Below are positions 45,348-52,978 of a DNA stretch of 64,000 nucleotides, one piece after another (position 1 is the first letter of the stretch; each line of letters opens with the position of its first letter). The position numbers were made by a program, and so were the translations under genes. The stretch is from contig CAYMNK010000001.1 in the NCBI GenBank assembly GCA_964391805.1, forward strand, positions 62,001 through 126,000, read 5' to 3'. The stretch is from RUG14300 sp964391805. GTDB lineage: Bacteria > Bacillota > Clostridia > Christensenellales > CAG-1252. Below the pieces are notes generated by a model that saw only the letters and a program-made list of their open reading frames with translations, made no database searches and was not told where the DNA came from.

Positions 45348-46259
45348 GGGTAAAAATGGTCTAAATATGTTACAAAATGGCCGTAGAATTGTAAAATATT
45401 CTGTCATATGATGCCGAATTGAGTTTAATTTAGATTCAAAAATGTTTCATGGCACATTTAAAAAGTTTTTTTGACTAATAAAGGAAGATTTTAGATAGAC
45501 TTACATGTCGAACATTATCGGAGATTTGCGAAAATAAAAAATAGTCCAAGGAAAACCCAATCGATTTTTAAAAATCCATGCAACTATACGATATGTATAG
45601 CAATTTGAAAGCTGTACAAATTGTACAACTGCTGTATATTATGTATAGACAGAAAAATCGGTCAAATAGGATGATTATATGTCGCCATAAGATTATAAAC
45701 GCTACTATACAATATATACAGTATCTATACGTATTGTATAGTGAGTATTGATTGAACCTTAGATTTCTTATCTTAGATCGGCTCTACTCGATAAGAATTA
45801 TCGGATATACAATATGTACAGTATCTATACATAATGTACACCACTCACGCCGATTATTATTACCTATACAAAACGTATATTCAATGTATAAAATGTATAG
45901 TTATATATTATTTACCTACAATTTCCGATATTTCCTATCACGAAATCATCCCGCGAATTTTCTATACACTCTGTACTGTAATATTAGTACTGTATCTAAT
46001 GTACTATACGTATCATACATTAGATACACGACCGCCTTAAAAATAGCAAGTACATAATATACTGTACTGTTTGTATACTGTGATATTTTTTCCAATTCAT
46101 TCAATTAAGCGTATTTTTTCGATTTTTTTGTAATTTTTTCATTAACATTGACCATAAATGACTTTTTTTAATTTTAGACTATACAAAACAGCCTAAATCA
46201 TACAAAATGTACACTCGATAATAAATTGAGAGACATATTTATATTGCTTTTAGAATTTT

Positions 46260-46276
46260 ATGTACATTTTGTACAT
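46260..46276. promoter_or_regulatory. Candidate operator of the XRE gene (array motif)
   Basis: ATGTAC-ATTTT-GTACAT, a perfect dyad with the array 6-5-6 layout, 26 bp upstream of the XRE -35 box. A second site lies at 46198-46214. This links the array to the regulator. Confidence 0.55.
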
Positions 46277-46301
46277 TTTTTGAATTAATTTGTATTTTTT
46301 A

Positions 46302-46330
46302 TTGTATTTTTTCAATATGTGTGATACAAT
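46302..46330 (+). promoter_or_regulatory. XRE gene promoter
   Basis: TTGTAT (46302-46307), 17-nt spacer, TACAAT (46325-46330), followed by a GAGGT ribosome site and the ATG at 46348. Confidence 0.7.
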
Positions 46331-46347
46331 ACTAACGAGGTAAAGAT

Positions 46348-46551
46348 ATGAACAGTTTTAGATATAATTTAGTAATTACACGTAAAAGGAAAGCTTTGAC
46401 ACAACGCCAAATGGCTGATTATGTTGGCGTGACCGAAAGCTGTTACGCTCACTGGGAGCAAGGTAGGAACGAACCAAGCATCGATTTCATCATAAAAATT
46501 TGCAAAGTACTCGAAGTCTCTGCAGATGACCTACTCGGCGTTAACGAATAG
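46348..46551 (+). CDS. XRE-family helix-turn-helix regulator (67 aa)
   Basis: Single-domain Cro/CI-type HTH protein (67 aa). The five-helix fold is easily read: RYNLVITRKRKALTQRQMADYVGVTE with recognition helix around SCYAHWEQGRNEPSI, then DFIIKICKVLEVSADDLLGV. There is no sensor or dimerisation domain beyond the HTH. It is the only DNA-binding regulator next to the repeat array, and an array-type dyad precedes its promoter, so it is the prime candidate for the array-binding protein. This is inference. Confidence 0.9.
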   Translation: MNSFRYNLVITRKRKALTQRQMADYVGVTESCYAHWEQGRNEPSIDFIIKICKVLEVSADDLLGVNE

Positions 46552-46585
46552 TTTTCGTTATTTCTTTTATTGTTTATAGTTTTTT

Positions 46586-46615
46586 GCGAAAAGTATTTAC
46601 TTTTCGCTTTTTTTT
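46586..46615 (+). terminator. XRE gene terminator
   Basis: GCGAAAAGTA (46586-46595) pairs with TACTTTTCGC (46598-46607), then a run of T's. The -35 element of the next gene lies within this hairpin. Confidence 0.85.
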
Positions 46616-46624
46616 ATCTATAAT
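46596..46624 (+). promoter_or_regulatory. Recombinase promoter (leaderless), nested in a terminator
   Basis: TTTACT (46596-46601, in the hairpin), 17-nt spacer, TATAAT (46619-46624). The ATG starts 7 nt after the -10 box and no Shine-Dalgarno sequence is present. Confidence 0.65.
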
Positions 46625-46630
46625 ATATTT

Positions 46631-47680
46631 ATGGCAACTTACTTCACCGAAAGAGATCAAGAAAATTTGAATAAGCTTAGAGAGTTGAGAAATCAATTGC
46701 CCGAATTTTGCGATCAATTCTTCGTTGGTATTTCAAATATCACCTCTCCTCTAACACGTCTAAATTATGCACGTGATTTTCTTGTTTTCTTTAGATATCT
46801 CACAACCGAAGTAAGACAGTTCTCAAATATTGAAATTATTGATTTTTCAATTGAAGACTTAAATAAAGTCAAACAAGACCATATCGAAAACTTTCTCGAT
46901 TATGTTTCTCTATATGTTAACGAAGATAATGTCACAAGAACTAATTCGGAAGACGGAAAAACGCGAAAACTTGCTTCTCTTCGACATTTGTTTTCTTATT
47001 TGTATAATAAAAATAAGATAAACGAAAACGTAACGACTAAGGTTGCAATGCCTAAGAAACACAATAAAGAAATAATCAGAATGGAAAAAGACGAGGTTCA
47101 AGATTTCCTCGAAACCGTTGAAGATGGCGTAGGATTATCACCTCGCGAGAAAAAATTTCACGACCGAACCAAGCTGAGGGATACTGCAATTTGTACACTC
47201 TTGTTAGGTACCGGCATCCGTGTCAGCGAGTGCGTCGGACTTGATATTAAAGATGTTGATTTCGACAATCATTCCTTTGTAGTTACACGAAAAGGTGGTA
47301 ATAGAACTATCCTTTATTTACCCGATGAAGTGTATGATGCACTCATCGAATACATGCCCTACCGACAAAACATCGATACCGAATCTAATGCACTTTTTCT
47401 ATCAATTCAAAAAGATAGAATCGGCGTTAGAGCAGTACAAAAACTTGTAAAAAAATTTGCAAGCGCCTCTACTCCTCTTAAAAAAATCACACCACACAAA
47501 CTTCGCTCCACCTTCGGCACAAACCTGTATAGAGAAACCAAGGATATCTATATAGTTGCATCCGTTTTAGGTCATAGCGACGTAAATACCACCAAAAAAC
47601 ACTATGCGGCAATCGATGAAGATATTAAAAAGAACGCCGCAAAAGCAGTAAAACTTCACAAAGACGATGAAGATAAATAA
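46631..47680 (+). CDS. Tyrosine-type site-specific recombinase (Xer/integrase family)
   Basis: Tyrosine recombinase of 349 aa. The N-terminal SAM-like core-binding domain spans about 1-150. In the catalytic domain are LLLGTGIRVSECVGLD (first Arg), the K strand VTRKGGNRTILYL, HKLRSTFGTNLY (H-x-x-R), VLGHSDVNTTKKHYA (H and nucleophile Tyr). All catalytic residues appear intact. No phage or element genes or att duplication are visible nearby, so it may be a resident recombinase. It is about 50 aa longer than XerC/XerD. The mRNA appears leaderless. A Cys-rich gene follows 10 nt later. Confidence 0.9.
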   Translation: MATYFTERDQENLNKLRELRNQLPEFCDQFFVGISNITSPLTRLNYARDFLVFFRYLTTEVRQFSNIEIIDFSIEDLNKVKQDHIENFLDYVSLYVNEDNVTRTNSEDGKTRKLASLRHLFSYLYNKNKINENVTTKVAMPKKHNKEIIRMEKDEVQDFLETVEDGVGLSPREKKFHDRTKLRDTAICTLLLGTGIRVSECVGLDIKDVDFDNHSFVVTRKGGNRTILYLPDEVYDALIEYMPYRQNIDTESNALFLSIQKDRIGVRAVQKLVKKFASASTPLKKITPHKLRSTFGTNLYRETKDIYIVASVLGHSDVNTTKKHYAAIDEDIKKNAAKAVKLHKDDEDK

Positions 47681-47690
47681 GGAGAACATT

Positions 47691-47894
47691 ATGGATGATG
47701 TTAAGCATTGCGTTGTTGTAGAAGAAAATATATGCGATAATTGCGGATTTTGTAATATGTGTGAATATGACAGTACAAAAGTCTGCGATAACTGCATGAA
47801 ATGCTTAGGATTTGATGATGCCGACTACGCAGGGATTATAATCGACAGCGTTGAGGAATACAATTCATTTAGAAGTAAGATCAATAAAAAATAA
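47691..47894 (+). CDS. Cysteine-rich small protein (67 aa)
   Basis: A small acidic protein with seven Cys in 24 residues plus one earlier: CDNCGFCNMCEYD, then CDNCMKCLG. The C-x2-C-x2-C-x2-C and C-x2-C-x2-C spacings suggest two metal (zinc or iron-sulfur) sites. ATG 47691 is chosen for its AAGGAG site 5 nt upstream. The frame opens earlier inside the recombinase gene. It starts 10 nt after the recombinase stop and is probably cotranscribed. I do not recognise a named family. Confidence 0.75.
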   Translation: MDDVKHCVVVEENICDNCGFCNMCEYDSTKVCDNCMKCLGFDDADYAGIIIDSVEEYNSFRSKINKK

Positions 47895-47900
47895 TTTAAC

Positions 47901-47929
47901 TTGACATTTGGTTAATATGATATTATTAT
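47901..47929 (+). promoter_or_regulatory. Promoter of the 733-aa gene (leaderless)
   Basis: TTGACA (47901-47906), 17-nt spacer, TATTAT (47924-47929). The ATG is at 47936, where transcription is expected to start. There is no ribosome-binding site. Confidence 0.75.
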
Positions 47930-47935
47930 TATAAT

Positions 47936-50137
47936 ATGGAAAATGTTAAAGAAAAGGCATTTGAATATATTTCGGAGCAACTAAAGATATTTGTCATCAA
48001 TAGGCTGGCTCAATCGCCCTCCACGTCACAACAGTTGGCTACTTCTTTTAGTATACTTGTGGACGATTTAACGGTTACGGTTGCTTCTATTGATCACATT
48101 TTAGATGCTTTAGTTAAAGCTCATATTGTCGAAATTGACGATGTAAACGGCATTCGAATGAATTATTTAATGCGCTTTGACGGTGATAATATATTCGAAC
48201 TCGACTTAGAGGCTGTCGAAAGACTTATCGTGGAAAATGATATCCCATATTATGAAAACGTTATTCCAACCGACCAAGACGACCTCTATTTTGAATATGT
48301 AGACGATAAAATTTGCATTCATTTAAATCGTCCCATAGAGATTTCAGAGTTACCACCTATTGAATCACCACAAGAAGAAGGCGATTCTATCGAAAATGAC
48401 GGTGAAAATATCCCCTATAACGAGGATACAGAGATAAATCTTAGCTCTAATGAGGATACCGATAATGAGCTTTCTATCGGCGAAAATGAAGCCGAAATCG
48501 ATATCGAAAATGAACTCGTTAATAATAACCAATTAGATATAGTAGATTCTTTTGATGACGAAGAATCCAGTATTGATGAGCCTATTCTAAGTGAGCAATC
48601 CGATAAAATAACTATCGATTCGACCGTTTCTCAAACTACGCCCGAAGCAGGAGACAATGTTGACGAGTCTTCTCTTCCTATCGAAGATCAAGAGCCGGAT
48701 ATAGAAAACGAAGAAAATGAATTAGATCAGTCTCTCTTAAAGCAAGAACCGGAAATTGTTAATGAAAATCTAAAAGAAAATTTAGACGATACCTGCCCTA
48801 CTCCCGAAGAAGATAAAATCGACCTCGAAATTAGTGAAAAATCCGAAGAATCCGTAGCTATTAAAGATGAATCATTAAGTGACGTTTCCCATCAAATAGA
48901 TACAGAAAAACTTAAAAAAGAAATTAGCGAAGATATCGACTTTTCATCTCCCTTAGAGCCGATAAGTTACGCGGAGCCTGTTAATACCTCCGACGATTTC
49001 TTTAACGATTATTTTGCTAATTATTTACCTAAAAAGTCCGAGGAAAAAGCCCAAGATGAGCCGATCGTGGAATCCACTAAGGAAGAAATAATCAAGGATA
49101 ATTCGAAAACAGAAGGTGATATTTCAACTATTCCCGAAGAAATGTCGAAAGTTAATAATACCGAATCCTTAGAAAATATCGGAGATAATATTGTTTTTAC
49201 CACCGATGTTTACACACAAACTTCGACACTAACCCCCGAAGAAGAATCGAAACGTATCGAGGAAGCTTTACGCAAGCTTAACGAGTTTTCTAAACCTAAA
49301 GAAAAGAAAGAAGAAGTGCCGGTTTCCCCTGTCGAAAATAAAAAGGAAGACGAAATCGAGTTTTTTGATGTATCAATCAACGATTTAATCAATGAGTCGA
49401 AAACTGCTCCCGAAGAAGTTACCGATGATAACGAGATCGTAGAAGAAGATAAAAAAGCATCGTCTTTTATTTCTGTCAAAGCTTATATCGAGGAGCAAGA
49501 TTTAATCAATAGTTATGATTGGGAAAAGAAATTATCAAGAGTTTTCGTTGATTTGGATAACGATGACGGTGAATATTCACCTTCTTCCGATAATAATGTA
49601 GTCGTTTCAACCTACTCCGAACTGAAAGATATAATGGAAAAGAAAAACTATAAGTTTAAAGCTTATTCCAATTACGATTCCGTTTCTTTCTATTCTCAAA
49701 ATTATATATTTAGCAATCGACTCAATAAATCCACCGCCATTTATACGTATTTGTTTATGCTTATAGAAATAATTGTCGGTTACCTATTCGTCGATAAATA
49801 CATCAATAGAGGTTTGACACCTTACTTAATTTTGGCAATTGGCTTAATGGTAATTCCGGTTGTTTTCTACTTAAAATATGTATATTTTAAAGATAAGAGA
49901 AAACCGGCTAATTTCCGTTTTTCTATCAGTATCGTAACGGCGCTCATGGTGTACGTAAATTTGATGGTAATGATTGTTTTATTTGCCTTCTTCGTCCCCT
50001 CGTTGAATGTATCGATCAATGATCTATCTTCAATGATAACTACGATATTCTACCCTGCCGGATTATTATTGGCAATTCCGTTCAGCGTATGTGTCTATTC
50101 GATACTTTATAGTTCTAAAAAATATCATTTACATTAA
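47936..50137 (+). CDS. Unknown 733-aa protein: winged-helix-like N-terminus, acidic linker, four C-terminal membrane helices
   Basis: The first 80 residues (FVINRLAQSPSTSQQLATSF ... IDHILDALVKAHIVEID) look like a winged-helix unit. Residues about 130-500 are a highly acidic Glu/Asp/Ser-rich, low-complexity segment with short recurring units such as NEDTDNE and EENE, probably disordered. About residues 600-725 hold four hydrophobic segments (YTYLFMLIEIIVGYLFV, YLILAIGLMVIPVVFYL, ALMVYVNLMVMIVLFAFFV, GLLLAIPFSVCVYSIL). It could be a membrane-tethered regulator or scaffold. No signal peptide and no named family recognised. The convergent terminator after it is shared with recR. Confidence 0.7.
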   Translation: MENVKEKAFEYISEQLKIFVINRLAQSPSTSQQLATSFSILVDDLTVTVASIDHILDALVKAHIVEIDDVNGIRMNYLMRFDGDNIFELDLEAVERLIVENDIPYYENVIPTDQDDLYFEYVDDKICIHLNRPIEISELPPIESPQEEGDSIENDGENIPYNEDTEINLSSNEDTDNELSIGENEAEIDIENELVNNNQLDIVDSFDDEESSIDEPILSEQSDKITIDSTVSQTTPEAGDNVDESSLPIEDQEPDIENEENELDQSLLKQEPEIVNENLKENLDDTCPTPEEDKIDLEISEKSEESVAIKDESLSDVSHQIDTEKLKKEISEDIDFSSPLEPISYAEPVNTSDDFFNDYFANYLPKKSEEKAQDEPIVESTKEEIIKDNSKTEGDISTIPEEMSKVNNTESLENIGDNIVFTTDVYTQTSTLTPEEESKRIEEALRKLNEFSKPKEKKEEVPVSPVENKKEDEIEFFDVSINDLINESKTAPEEVTDDNEIVEEDKKASSFISVKAYIEEQDLINSYDWEKKLSRVFVDLDNDDGEYSPSSDNNVVVSTYSELKDIMEKKNYKFKAYSNYDSVSFYSQNYIFSNRLNKSTAIYTYLFMLIEIIVGYLFVDKYINRGLTPYLILAIGLMVIPVVFYLKYVYFKDKRKPANFRFSISIVTALMVYVNLMVMIVLFAFFVPSLNVSINDLSSMITTIFYPAGLLLAIPFSVCVYSILYSSKKYHLH

Positions 50138-50138
50138 T

Positions 50139-50180
50139 AAAAAATTGCTTTTAAACGCAAATGTTTAAAAGCAATTTTTT
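50139..50180. terminator. Bidirectional terminator (733-aa gene / recR)
   Basis: AAAAAATTGCTTTTAAAC (50139-50156) and its perfect complement (50163-50180), 6-nt loop, A-run and T-run on either side. It serves both convergent units. Confidence 0.9.
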
Positions 50181-50190
50181 TTACTATTTT

Positions 50191-50775
50191 TTATATTGTT
50201 TTTCTATCTTTCAAAGCACCTAAAAGCGTTGCTTCGTCGGTAAATTCAAGGTCACTTCCCGAAGGAATACCTCTTGCTAACCTTGTAACTTTGATTCCTA
50301 AAGGCTTTATTAATCTACTTAAATAAAGCGCCGTGGCGTCACCCTCGACATCGGGAGAAGTCGCTATAATTACCTCTTGAACATTATCTAATCTTGCCAA
50401 TAGTTCTTTAATCCTAAGTTCCTCGGGTCCTATATTATTCATAGGACTGAGTTGACCGTTTAAAACGTGATAAACACCGTTAAATTCGCCCAATTTTTCA
50501 AATGTATCGATGTCTTTTGCTTCTTTTACAACGCAAATTACATCACTTTTACGCTCACTGCAAATTTCGCAAACATCGAGATCGGTATAAGCTCCGCAAA
50601 CGCTACAAAAATGAACCTTTTGTTTAGCCTCGACGATGCTTGTTGCAAAACTCGCAACTTCTTGCTCGTCCATTTTAATTACCGAATAAGCATATCTTGT
50701 GGCTGTTTTTTTACCTACTCCGGGGAGTTTGGTAAACTGCTCTACAAGTCTATTAATCGATTCAATATACTTCAT
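50191..50775 (-). CDS. recR: Recombination protein RecR
   Basis: RecR (194 aa), partner of RecF/RecO in gap repair. HhH region LPGVGKKTATRYAYSVI near residue 18, zinc finger CSVCGAYTDLDVCEIC (about 57-72), Toprim domain with YHVLNGQLSPMNNIGPEELR and the Walker-B-like ATSPDVEGDATALYL. It is the last gene of the minus-strand dnaX-ybaB-recR unit, directly abutting the ybaB stop (adjacent bases). Confidence 0.96.
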   Translation of the reverse strand: MKYIESINRLVEQFTKLPGVGKKTATRYAYSVIKMDEQEVASFATSIVEAKQKVHFCSVCGAYTDLDVCEICSERKSDVICVVKEAKDIDTFEKLGEFNGVYHVLNGQLSPMNNIGPEELRIKELLARLDNVQEVIIATSPDVEGDATALYLSRLIKPLGIKVTRLARGIPSGSDLEFTDEATLLGALKDRKTI

Positions 50776-51108
50776 TTACATTAATCCGCCCATGATACCT
50801 GAAAAAGGGCCCATGACTTCTTCGGTCTTTTGTTGAAGTTGATCTTGTGCATCTTGAATTGCGGCAACTATTAGATCTTCAAGCATTTCGATATCATCGG
50901 GATCTACTGCTTCGGGTTTAATAGAAACCGATAAAATTTGATTTTCACCGTTCATGCAAACTTCTACTAAACCGCTTGCAGAACCCGTAAATTCCATTGC
51001 TTTCAACTCTTCCTGAGCATTTTGCATATCTTCTTGTAACTTTCTGGCTTGTGCCATCATTTGTTGCATATTTCCGCCAAAACCGCCGAAACCGCCTCTC
51101 TTAGACAT
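50776..51108 (-). CDS. YbaB/EbfC nucleoid-associated protein
   Basis: YbaB/EbfC family DNA-binding protein (110 aa). It has a Gly/Met/Gln-rich N-terminus (GGFGGFGGNMQQMMAQARKL), a helical middle and the central conserved GLVEVCMNGENQILSVSIKPE. It lies between dnaX and recR, as in most bacteria. GAGGACC stands at ribosome-site distance. The last residues carry LMs typical of a flexible tail. Confidence 0.94.
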   Translation of the reverse strand: MSKRGGFGGFGGNMQQMMAQARKLQEDMQNAQEELKAMEFTGSASGLVEVCMNGENQILSVSIKPEAVDPDDIEMLEDLIVAAIQDAQDQLQQKTEEVMGPFSGIMGGLM

Positions 51109-51120
51109 TGATTGGTCCTC

Positions 51121-52788
51121 CTATTTTTTTACGATTATTTTATTTGTTGAAAATTGCCCCATAAAGGAATCGTTATCCGCTTTTCCTTCGGATGCTTTTA
51201 TATTTATATTGTATTCGTTACCCAAAATTTCTTGAGTAAATTTCTTAATAACTTCTATCTCACCGATAAGCATATCAGCATCGAGTTTATTGGATACCAC
51301 TATATCGACATAGCCGTTATTAACGAATATATAGTTTTCGCTGTCGGTCAGTACCGATACTATAAATACTTTATTTAGCTCGGTAAATTTGGATATCAAA
51401 CCCGATTTGAGTTTATTGGTTCTTGCCAAATTAATCGTTTTTTGCTTAACCTTATCTTCCTTATTTTCAGATTTTTTATAGTCGTTCGCGTTATCGTTTA
51501 TAACGGGCTTAGGTTCTTCTACCTCAAAAGGTAAGTCTGCAGACGCCAATACGGCTCCGTCTATTCCGTTATCAGAGGGATTGGATACAGGCGAATTGGT
51601 CGAGGTATACTGAATCTCCTTTACAATCTTAGTGACGGTATAACCTTCTTCGATTTTACGTTCTAATGCATCAAGTCTCGAATTTGCTGATAAAATCGAT
51701 TTATCGGTTGAAGAACAGCATTTTGCAATAGCCGTTTCGAGAATAAATCTCGGCGTGGTCGACATCTTGATTTGAGCGTCTGCTTGGGTGAATACCTCTA
51801 ATGCGCGAACGATTTCCGCACTACCGTAAGTATTGGCAATTTGTTTAGCTAAGTTGAAAAGATTTTTTGGTAATTTAAGATAATTCTCGGCATCATTATT
51901 GCTTCGAATTATCAATAAATCTCTAAGGTACTTAAGAATATCTTTAGATAACACAGAAATATTTTTACCAGATGAAGAGGCAAATTGGACTTGTGACAAC
52001 GCAAAAGATATATCTCCGCTAAGCAATGCATTGACGGTATTGGCGATAAATTCGGGGTTATTTGCGCCTAAAACTTCCAAAACGAGATTATAGTCGATCG
52101 ATTCATTTCTCGCACTAATACAAGCTTCTAATACGCTCAAAGCGTCTCTTACACTTCCCTCTCCGGCGTTTGCTATAAGATTAACGGCATCGTTTGTGTA
52201 AGGAACACCCTCTTTATCGAGAATATTTGCAATATGATTACTTAATCCATCATTGGAAACCAATTTAAAATCGAGTTTTAAACATCTCGACAAAATCGTT
52301 TGAGGTATTTTTTGAGGATCGGTAGTTGCAAGTATAAATACGCAATACTCGGGTGGTTCTTCGAGTGTCTTTAAAAATGCGTTACTCGCAGCCGTGGTCA
52401 ATTGATGAACCTCGTCTATGATGTAAACCTTATATTTTGCATATAACGGTTGATATTGAACACTATCGCGAATTTCTCTGATGTTATCGACACCGTTATT
52501 ACTTGCAGCGTCCAACTCGTAGATATCCGTGTTACTTTCTTTTAAAACTCGACAACTTTCGCATTCACCGCACGGCGATCCGTTTATGGGTGAATCACAA
52601 TTTATAGCACGAGCAAAAATTCTCGCAATGGTTGTCTTACCTGTACCTCGAGTTCCTGTAAAAAGATAGGCATGAGCAATACTGTTGCTCTTGACTTGAT
52701 TACGCAAGATTCTAACTACCGAATCTTGCTCTACCACCTCTTCGAAAGTAGACGGTCTATATTTTCTATACATAGATAAATATTTCAT
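51121..52788 (-). CDS. dnaX: DNA polymerase III subunit gamma/tau
   Basis: Clamp-loader ATPase (555 aa). Starts MKYLSMYRKYRPSTFEEVV. P-loop GTRGTGKTTIARIFARAINC (about 44-63), zinc module CDSPINGSPCGECESC, Walker B/sensor DEVHQLTTAASNAFLKTLEE. The C-terminal third is divergent tau-type sequence. ATG 52788 is used: it opens the conserved N-terminus and lies 7 nt from a TATAAT, so the mRNA is predicted leaderless. An in-frame earlier Met at 52824 would lie inside the promoter. Confidence 0.95.
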   Translation of the reverse strand: MKYLSMYRKYRPSTFEEVVEQDSVVRILRNQVKSNSIAHAYLFTGTRGTGKTTIARIFARAINCDSPINGSPCGECESCRVLKESNTDIYELDAASNNGVDNIREIRDSVQYQPLYAKYKVYIIDEVHQLTTAASNAFLKTLEEPPEYCVFILATTDPQKIPQTILSRCLKLDFKLVSNDGLSNHIANILDKEGVPYTNDAVNLIANAGEGSVRDALSVLEACISARNESIDYNLVLEVLGANNPEFIANTVNALLSGDISFALSQVQFASSSGKNISVLSKDILKYLRDLLIIRSNNDAENYLKLPKNLFNLAKQIANTYGSAEIVRALEVFTQADAQIKMSTTPRFILETAIAKCCSSTDKSILSANSRLDALERKIEEGYTVTKIVKEIQYTSTNSPVSNPSDNGIDGAVLASADLPFEVEEPKPVINDNANDYKKSENKEDKVKQKTINLARTNKLKSGLISKFTELNKVFIVSVLTDSENYIFVNNGYVDIVVSNKLDADMLIGEIEVIKKFTQEILGNEYNINIKASEGKADNDSFMGQFSTNKIIVKK

Positions 52789-52795
52789 CTCAATT

Positions 52796-52824
52796 ATTAT
52801 AATATATTTTTTCACCTTTAGCAA
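52796..52824 (-). promoter_or_regulatory. dnaX promoter (leaderless)
   Basis: On the minus strand: TTGCTA (52824-52819), 17-nt spacer, TATAAT (52801-52796). The dnaX ATG begins 7 nt after it. No Shine-Dalgarno sequence. Confidence 0.7.
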
Positions 52825-52918
52825 TACAATTATAAAATTTTGTAATGATTTTTTTATAATTTGACGGGTTTTTGCGTAAAAAACATTTAAAGTAATGGCT
52901 ATTTTTGTAAATTAAGCA

Positions 52919-52947
52919 TTGATTTATTACTTATATTATTATATAAT
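52919..52947 (+). promoter_or_regulatory. lacZ promoter
   Basis: TTGATT (52919-52924), 17-nt spacer, TATAAT (52942-52947), with an AGGAG site before ATG 52979. It diverges from the dnaX promoter about 95 bp away. Confidence 0.7.
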
Positions 52948-52978
52948 AGAGAATATGATACTATTAGGAGTATAACTT

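Larger units (their letters stand above)
44566..46276. repeat. Dense array of about 35 dyad sites, CTRTAY-N5-RTAYAG, 20-bp steps
   Basis: A 1.7-kb gene-free region. By eye, about 35 copies of a 6-5-6 dyad start at 44566, 44586, 44641, 44651, 44701, 44721, 44762, 44782, 44802, 44821, 44841, 44872, 44881, 44901, 44915, 44930, 44950, 45025, 45045, 45065, 45180, 45584, 45612, 45632, 45705, 45725, 45805, 45825, 45864, 45884, 45962, 45990, 46004, 46048, 46062, 46198 and 46260. At least 13 neighbouring pairs are exactly 20 bp apart. Example: CTATACGATATGTATAG at 45584. The junction GTACAGTATCTATAC or its near-copy recurs at 45036, 45716 and 45816. Many arms combine as A-C, so RNA pairing is not conserved and a DNA-binding role fits better. 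Half-site centres are 11 bp apart, one helical turn. Confidence 0.85.

Noticed and set aside
44551..46057. Several open frames of 60-100 codons inside the dyad array (for example 44551-44745, 44717-44962, 45752-46057)
   Set aside because: They are Tyr/Ile/Cys/Thr-rich translations of the repeated TATAC/GTACA words, have no ribosome sites and overlap each other on both strands.
44564..46276. CRISPR array
   Set aside because: Repeats are 17-20 bp with 3-nt gaps, are degenerate, and there are no unique spacers or cas genes.
44564..46276. Chromosomal origin oriC
   Set aside because: No TTATCCACA-type DnaA boxes or dnaA/dnaN genes are visible. An iteron-like role remains only a possibility.
44564..46276. 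LexA/SOS boxes
   Set aside because: The dyads lack the GAAC...GTTC core of Firmicutes LexA sites.
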